Source: an uncultured Collinsella sp. (lineage in GTDB: Bacteria > Actinomycetota > Coriobacteriia > Coriobacteriales > Coriobacteriaceae). Taken from it: a DNA stretch of 10,103 nt. The notes under the pieces were generated by a model that was given only the letters and a program-made list of their open reading frames with translations, ran no database searches and had not been told where the DNA came from. The translations under genes and the position numbers were made by a program. Shown piece after piece: positions 6,283 through 10,103 of the stretch. The stretch's first letter is position 1, and each line of letters starts with the position of its first letter. The stretch lies in NCBI GenBank assembly GCA_900544065.1, contig UQTR01000075.1, forward strand, positions 1 through 10,103, written 5' to 3'.

Positions 6283-7725
6283 ATGGACCAGACCGTACCC
6301 GCATACGCCGCCGAGGTGGCCGATTACGGGCGCAGCCGCGACCCCGAGCCGGGTGAGGGCGCGCTCGTAAAGAACGTGCGTCCCGAATCGCCCGCGTGGG
6401 ATGTGGGTATCGAGCCGGGCATGCGCGTGCTCACGGTCAACGGTGAGGCGCTCACCGACATGATCGTGTGGCTCTGGGAGGCCGACGATGATACCGTCGA
6501 CCTCGAGGTTTTCGACCCGCGCGACGGCACCGTCACCCCCGTCGAGCTCGACCGCTTTCCCGGCGAGGATTGGGGTTTGGAGTTCGATGGCCCCATCTTC
6601 GACGGCATGCGTACCTGCGTCAACGCCTGCGTGTTCTGCTTTATGACCATGCTCCCCAAGGGCGGCCGCTCCACGCTCTATATTCGCGACGACGACTATC
6701 GCCTAAGCTTTTTGCAAGGCAACTTTGTCACGCTTACGAACCTCACCGACGAGGACGTGCAAAACGTCATCCAGCGCAACATGAGTCCCATGAACGTGTC
6801 GGTCCACGCTGTGAGCCCCGACGTCCGCCGTCGTATGATGGGCCGTAACGCCCAGCGAGGCATGGACGTACTCGAGACCATCATGGCCGCCGGCATCGAG
6901 ATTCACGCGCAGATCGTGTTGTGCCCCGGCATGAACGACGGCGAGGAGCTGGAAAAGACCCTGCGCTTTTGCGAGGAGCACGAGCAAATCACAAGCCTGG
7001 GCATTGTGCCGCTCGGTTTTACCAAGCACCAAAACCGCTTTAGCTGGTCCTACAGCGACAAGCCCGAGCTGGCGCGCGAGACCATTGCCATGATCCGTCC
7101 CTACCAGGACCGTGCCTTCGAGCGCTTTGGCCGCCATACCTTCCAGATGAGCGACGAGTTCTATCTGGACGCCGGCATCGATCCTCCCGAGGCGGACTTT
7201 TACGACGGTTACCCGCAGTACTACGACGGCATCGGCATGATCCGCTCGTATCTGGACGAGACCGACGACGTGCTGGCTACCGATGCCGAGCGACTAACCC
7301 GCGTCCGCGCGGTCATCGCCGCCCGCAGCCAGCACCTGCTGTGCCTCTCCGGCGCCAGTGCACGCGACACGGTGGCCCGCTTTGTGGAGTCGCCCCGGGG
7401 ACTCGCCGGTACCGTCACGGCCATCAAAAACCGCTACTTTGGCGGCAACGTGGACGTGACCGGCCTCATCGTCGCCTGCGACATCTTGGAGCAACTGCCG
7501 CAGGACCTGTCGGGGGTTATGCTCTTTGTGCCTAAGCTCATGTTCAACGCTGACGGCATGACGCTTGACGAGTATCATCGTGACGATTTACTCGCAAGCC
7601 TTACCAGTCGCGGCGCCGAGGTTCATGTGGTGTCGACCATGCCGCATGAGCTGCTCGATACCCTGGAGCATATCCTTGGCATTGTGCCTGCCGACTCTAA
7701 CACTTCCACTGACCCTACCCATTAA
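6283..7725 (+). CDS. PDZ / radical-SAM-like / DUF512 protein
   Basis: A 480-residue predicted iron-sulfur protein. Residues about 25-95 form a PDZ-like domain (ENPSW-type region VRPESPAWDVGIEPGMRVL followed by VNGEAL). Next is a cysteine cluster C112-x3-C116-x2-C119-F, a CX3CX2C arrangement as in radical SAM enzymes. A barrel-like region follows, including LSFLQGNFVTLTN, NVSVHAVSPDVRRRMMG and GIEIHAQIVLCPGMNDG. The C-terminal part (about residues 260-465) matches the DUF512 type and contains FYLDAGIDPPEADFYDGYPQ. The reaction is unknown. The family is often encoded directly before der, as it is here, which hints at a link to ribosome assembly or GTPase function; that is inference. The start ATG is 2 bases after the ispH stop, with AAGGAG 14 bases upstream, a longer spacer than for the neighbours. 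Confidence 0.88.
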   Translation: MDQTVPAYAAEVADYGRSRDPEPGEGALVKNVRPESPAWDVGIEPGMRVLTVNGEALTDMIVWLWEADDDTVDLEVFDPRDGTVTPVELDRFPGEDWGLEFDGPIFDGMRTCVNACVFCFMTMLPKGGRSTLYIRDDDYRLSFLQGNFVTLTNLTDEDVQNVIQRNMSPMNVSVHAVSPDVRRRMMGRNAQRGMDVLETIMAAGIEIHAQIVLCPGMNDGEELEKTLRFCEEHEQITSLGIVPLGFTKHQNRFSWSYSDKPELARETIAMIRPYQDRAFERFGRHTFQMSDEFYLDAGIDPPEADFYDGYPQYYDGIGMIRSYLDETDDVLATDAERLTRVRAVIAARSQHLLCLSGASARDTVARFVESPRGLAGTVTAIKNRYFGGNVDVTGLIVACDILEQLPQDLSGVMLFVPKLMFNADGMTLDEYHRDDLLASLTSRGAEVHVVSTMPHELLDTLEHILGIVPADSNTSTDPTH

Positions 7726-7730
7726 AGGAG
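7724..7730 (+). promoter_or_regulatory. Shine-Dalgarno of der overlapping the upstream stop codon
   Basis: AAAGGAG shares two bases with the TAA of the DUF512 gene and lies 5 bases before the der ATG at 7736. It settles the der start; an in-frame reading from further upstream would cross the DUF512 gene in another frame and has no family similarity. Confidence 0.75.
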
Positions 7731-7735
7731 AGCAG

Positions 7736-9070
7736 ATGAAACCTATCGTCGCCGTCGTCGGACGCCCCAACGTGGGCAAGTCCACGCTCGTTAACCGCCT
7801 GGCCCAGACCTCGGACGCCATCGTCCACGAGTCCCGCGGCGTCACGCGCGACCGCTCGTATCACACGGCCGATTGGAACGGCCGCGAGTTCACCATCGTC
7901 GACACGGGCGGCATCGAGCCGCTCAAGAGCGATGACGTCTTTGCAACGTCCATCCGCGACCAGGCGCTCGCCGCCGCCGAAGAAGCCGCCGTCATCCTGT
8001 TTGTGGTCGACGGCCGCACCGGCGTCACCGAGGAGGACGAATCGGTCGCCCGCATGCTCAAGCGCTGCGACAAGCCGGTCTTTCTGCTGGTGAACAAGCT
8101 CGACAACCCCGATCGCGAAAACGACAGCATCTGGGAGTTCTATTCGCTCGGCATCGGCGAGCCCACGCCGCTTTCGGCCCTGCATGGCCACGGCACGGGC
8201 GACCTGCTCGACGACATCGTGGCCCTGTTGCCCGAGGAGGAGGACGAGGTCGCCGATGAGTTCCCCGATGCGCTGAACGTGGCCATCATCGGCCGCCCCA
8301 ACGCCGGTAAGTCCTCGCTGTTCAACCGCATCCTGGGCGCCGACCGCTCTATCGTGTCCAAATTTGCCGGCACGACGCGCGACGCCATCGACACCGTCGT
8401 GGAGCGCAACGGCAAACACTACCGCATGGTCGACACCGCGGGCATCCGCAAGAAGAGCACCGTGTACGAGAACATCGAGTACTACTCCATGGTCCGCGGC
8501 CTGCGCGCCATCGACCGCGCCGACGTGGCGCTGCTCGTCGTCGACGCCTCCGTGGGCGTCACCGAGCAGGATCAGAAGGTCATGGGCTTGGCCATCGAGC
8601 GTGGCTGCGCCATCGTGGTGCTGCTCAACAAGTGGGACCTGCTCGACGATGACCGCAAGCGCGAGGCCTGCATGGAGACCGTCGACCGCCGTCTGGGCGT
8701 CATGGCTCCCTGGGCCCAGTACCTGCGCATCTCAGCCCTGACCGGCCGCAGCGTCGAGAAGATCTGGGCGATGGTCGACGCGGCCGAGAAGACGCGCTCG
8801 CAAAAGATCAGTACCTCACGCCTCAACACGTTCCTCACCGACCTGCGCGAGTTCGGTCATACCGTGGTGGACGGCAAGCGCCGCCTGCGTATGCACTACG
8901 TGACCCAGACGGGCGTCAACCCGCCGACGTTCACGTTTTTCGTCAACCACAGCGACCTGGTCAACGACACCTACCAGCGCTATGTAGAGAACCGCATGCG
9001 CTCGACCTTCGACTTTGCCGGCACGCCCATTCGACTCTTCTTTAGGAAGAAGGAGCAAAAGGATGCATAA
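7736..9070 (+). CDS. der: ribosome biogenesis GTPase Der (EngA)
   Basis: An essential GTPase with two tandem G domains that acts late in 50S subunit assembly. The 444-residue length is typical. First G domain: P-loop G9-R-P-N-V-G-K15-S, switch II DTGG, and N120-K-L-D123. An acidic linker (LLPEEEDEVADEFPDA) leads to the second G domain with G186-R-P-N-A-G-K192-S, DTAGIRKK and N298-K-W-D301. The C-terminal KH-like domain holds RRLRMHYVTQTGVNPPTFTFFVNH and ends with FAGTPIRLFFRKKE, the standard finish of the family. All nucleotide-binding motifs are intact. Its stop overlaps the plsY start by 8 bases. In M. tuberculosis and relatives der also follows scpA-scpB-rluB-cmk, supporting the assignment. 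Confidence 0.97.
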   Translation: MKPIVAVVGRPNVGKSTLVNRLAQTSDAIVHESRGVTRDRSYHTADWNGREFTIVDTGGIEPLKSDDVFATSIRDQALAAAEEAAVILFVVDGRTGVTEEDESVARMLKRCDKPVFLLVNKLDNPDRENDSIWEFYSLGIGEPTPLSALHGHGTGDLLDDIVALLPEEEDEVADEFPDALNVAIIGRPNAGKSSLFNRILGADRSIVSKFAGTTRDAIDTVVERNGKHYRMVDTAGIRKKSTVYENIEYYSMVRGLRAIDRADVALLVVDASVGVTEQDQKVMGLAIERGCAIVVLLNKWDLLDDDRKREACMETVDRRLGVMAPWAQYLRISALTGRSVEKIWAMVDAAEKTRSQKISTSRLNTFLTDLREFGHTVVDGKRRLRMHYVTQTGVNPPTFTFFVNHSDLVNDTYQRYVENRMRSTFDFAGTPIRLFFRKKEQKDA

Positions 9071-9746
9071 TCCGATTCTGCTGACCGCCATCTGCGCCGT
9101 GGTCTCGTTCTTTATCGGAGCGATTCCGTTTGGCCTGATCCTGGGCCGCGTGTTCAACCACACCGACATTCGCAAGGCGGGCTCCGGCAACATCGGCACC
9201 ACCAACGCTCTGCGTGTGGCCGGCCCCAAGGTGGCCGCGCTCACGCTGCTGCTCGACTGCCTTAAGGGCGCCATCTGCGTCCTTATCGCGCGTCCGCTCA
9301 TCGCGAGCGTGGGCTATGGCTTTCCACCGAACATTATGGCGCCCGGTGCCCCCGGCGACTGGATGCTCGGCGTCATTTGCCTGGCAGCCGTGTGGGGCCA
9401 TATCTTCTCGCCCTACCTCGACTTCCATGGCGGCAAGGGTATCGCCGTTGGTCTGGGCGTCATCCTCGCATGGTACTGGCCCATTGGCCTGTCGCTGCTA
9501 GGCATGTTTATCGTGGCCGTCGCCATCACCAAGTATGTGTCGGTGGGTTCGCTCGCCGCTGCCATCGGACTTCCCATCGCTGCTTGCGCGGTCTTTCCGT
9601 ACAGCAGCCTGGGCCTCAAGTTCTGCATGGCGACAATCGGCATCACCGTGGTGTGGGCCCATCGCTCGAATATCCAAAAGCTCATGGCCGGTAAGGAGTC
9701 CAAGCTCTCGTTTACCAAGCGCGTCACCGAGCCCGACGATAAGTAG
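9063..9746 (+). CDS. plsY: acyl-phosphate:glycerol-3-phosphate acyltransferase PlsY
   Basis: Integral membrane enzyme that acylates position 1 of glycerol-3-phosphate with acyl-phosphate, giving lysophosphatidic acid for PlsC. The protein has 227 residues, slightly longer than the usual 190-210, with about 6-7 hydrophobic helices. Three conserved cytoplasmic motifs are present: AGSGNIGTTNALR (residues about 39-51), LDCLKGA, and WGHIFSPYLDFHGGKGIAVG, the glycine-rich phosphate-binding loop. The C-terminal HRSNIQKLMAGKESKL matches the family. The start ATG lies inside the end of der (8-base overlap) with AAGGAG 7 bases upstream, so translation is probably coupled. gpsA, which makes its substrate, follows after 9 bases. 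A PlsX gene, needed for acyl-phosphate, is not in the window. Confidence 0.96.
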   Translation: MHNPILLTAICAVVSFFIGAIPFGLILGRVFNHTDIRKAGSGNIGTTNALRVAGPKVAALTLLLDCLKGAICVLIARPLIASVGYGFPPNIMAPGAPGDWMLGVICLAAVWGHIFSPYLDFHGGKGIAVGLGVILAWYWPIGLSLLGMFIVAVAITKYVSVGSLAAAIGLPIAACAVFPYSSLGLKFCMATIGITVVWAHRSNIQKLMAGKESKLSFTKRVTEPDDK

Positions 9747-9755
9747 GAGAGAGTC

Positions 9756-10068
9756 ATGAATGTTGCGCTGATTGGCTCCGGCTCCTGGGGAACCGCCGTC
9801 GCCGGCCTTGCCGCCGCGCGAGCCGAGCGCGTGACCATGTGGGCCCACAGCGAGCAGACGGCCGCCGGCATTAACGCCGAACACCGTAATCCTCGCTACC
9901 TAGTGGACTATGAACTGCCGACCAATGTTGTTGCCACGACGGATCTGACCCAGGCGCTCGACGGCGCCGAGGCCATCATCTTTGCCGTTCCTTCGACGCA
10001 CCTTCGCAGCGTGTGCCAGCAGGCGGCGCCCTTTATCGCCGCCGATACCCCGGTCCTGTGCCTCACCA
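9756..10068 (+). CDS. gpsA: NAD(P)-dependent glycerol-3-phosphate dehydrogenase (3' truncated)
   Basis: Reduces dihydroxyacetone phosphate to glycerol-3-phosphate, the backbone for PlsY and PlsC. Only the first 104 residues are genomic. They show the N-terminal Rossmann fold: the nucleotide-binding loop GSGSWGTAVAG (residues 7-17), MWAHSEQ after the second strand, NPRYLVDYELPTN, and AIIFAVPSTHLRSV followed by VLCLT, all typical of GpsA. AGGAG lies 6 bases before the ATG and overlaps the plsY stop region. The frame stays open to the end of the window, but from base 10069 it reads Nextera adapter, giving a spurious tail TVSYTHLTLPTI. The true sequence probably continues with the Lys of the family motif CLTKG, since base 10068 is A; the catalytic domain is missing because the contig ends. 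Confidence 0.93.
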
Positions 10069-10103
10069 CTGTCTCTTATACACATCTGACGCTGCCGACG
10101 ATA
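10069..10103 (+). other. Illumina Nextera transposase adapter at contig end (not genomic)
   Basis: Bases 10069-10087 read CTGTCTCTTATACACATCT, exactly the complement of the 19-bp Tn5 mosaic end. Bases 10088-10101 read GACGCTGCCGACGA, the complement of the rest of the Nextera read 1 adapter. The final two bases (TA) probably belong to the index. This is library read-through that was not trimmed before assembly. It creates two artificial peptides: MCIRDS at the start of a minus-strand reading (10085 downward) and VSYTHLTLPT at the end of gpsA. Confidence 0.98.

Noticed and set aside
5426..6304. Minus-strand ORF of 292 residues opposite ispH
   Set aside because: It is the shadow of ispH, which has all cluster cysteines and active-site motifs. 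The antisense product has no recognisable pattern.
9900..10085. Minus-strand ORF of 61 residues beginning MCIRDS
   Set aside because: The first residues are the translation of the Nextera mosaic end, and the rest is antisense to gpsA. It is a well-known adapter artefact.
1..10103. CRISPR arrays, insertion sequences, tRNA or rRNA genes, phage or defence genes
   Set aside because: I looked for direct-repeat arrays, terminal inverted repeats, transposase or nuclease motifs and tRNA-like cloverleaves and saw none. The window is a conserved housekeeping region.

Overview
The window is a GC-rich chromosomal segment in which every supportable gene lies on the + strand. There are twelve genes: two truncated by the window ends and ten complete. 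The gene content (ABC-F ATPase, ScpA/ScpB, RluB-type pseudouridine synthase, CMP kinase, PlsC, IspH, Der, PlsY, GpsA) is ordinary bacterial housekeeping. GC-rich codon use, strong AGGAGG-type ribosome binding sites and the gene order point to a Gram-positive actinobacterium, most likely of the class Coriobacteriia (Collinsella or Olsenella type). This assignment is inferred from gene order and codon style, not from a database match.

Layout: 1-329 is the C-terminal tail of an ABC-F ATPase. It overlaps a 98-residue two-helix membrane protein of unknown function (316-612), followed by a compact M50 site-2-type metalloprotease (622-1305). An 84-bp gap with a small perfect hairpin precedes scpA (1390-2202), scpB (2214-2942) and rluB (about 2929-3891). 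A 68-bp C/A-rich, G-poor spacer leads to cmk (3960-4646), plsC (4650-5378), ispH (5381-6280), a PDZ / radical-SAM-like / DUF512 protein (6283-7725), der (7736-9070), plsY (9063-9746) and the start of gpsA (9756-10068). The last 35 bases (10069-10103) are not genomic. They are Illumina Nextera transposase adapter read into the end of the contig.

How the genes fit together: ScpA and ScpB are the non-SMC subunits of condensin. RluB modifies 23S rRNA and Der is a 50S assembly GTPase. Cmk supplies CDP for nucleic acid and CDP-diacylglycerol synthesis. GpsA (glycerol-3-phosphate), PlsY (first acylation) and PlsC (second acylation) together make phosphatidic acid. IspH ends the MEP isoprenoid pathway. 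The block therefore couples chromosome organisation, ribosome maturation and membrane lipid supply. From cmk to gpsA, spacings run from 10 bp down to an 8-bp overlap, so this looks like one long operon. No rho-independent terminator was seen anywhere.

No previously undescribed system was found. Points worth a second look are the terminal adapter artefact, a Glu in place of the usual catalytic Asp in the PlsC HX4D motif, the uncharacterised DUF512 protein beside der, the unidentified small membrane protein, and opposite-charge tails on ScpB and RluB. No stretch without a gene exceeds 84 bases.
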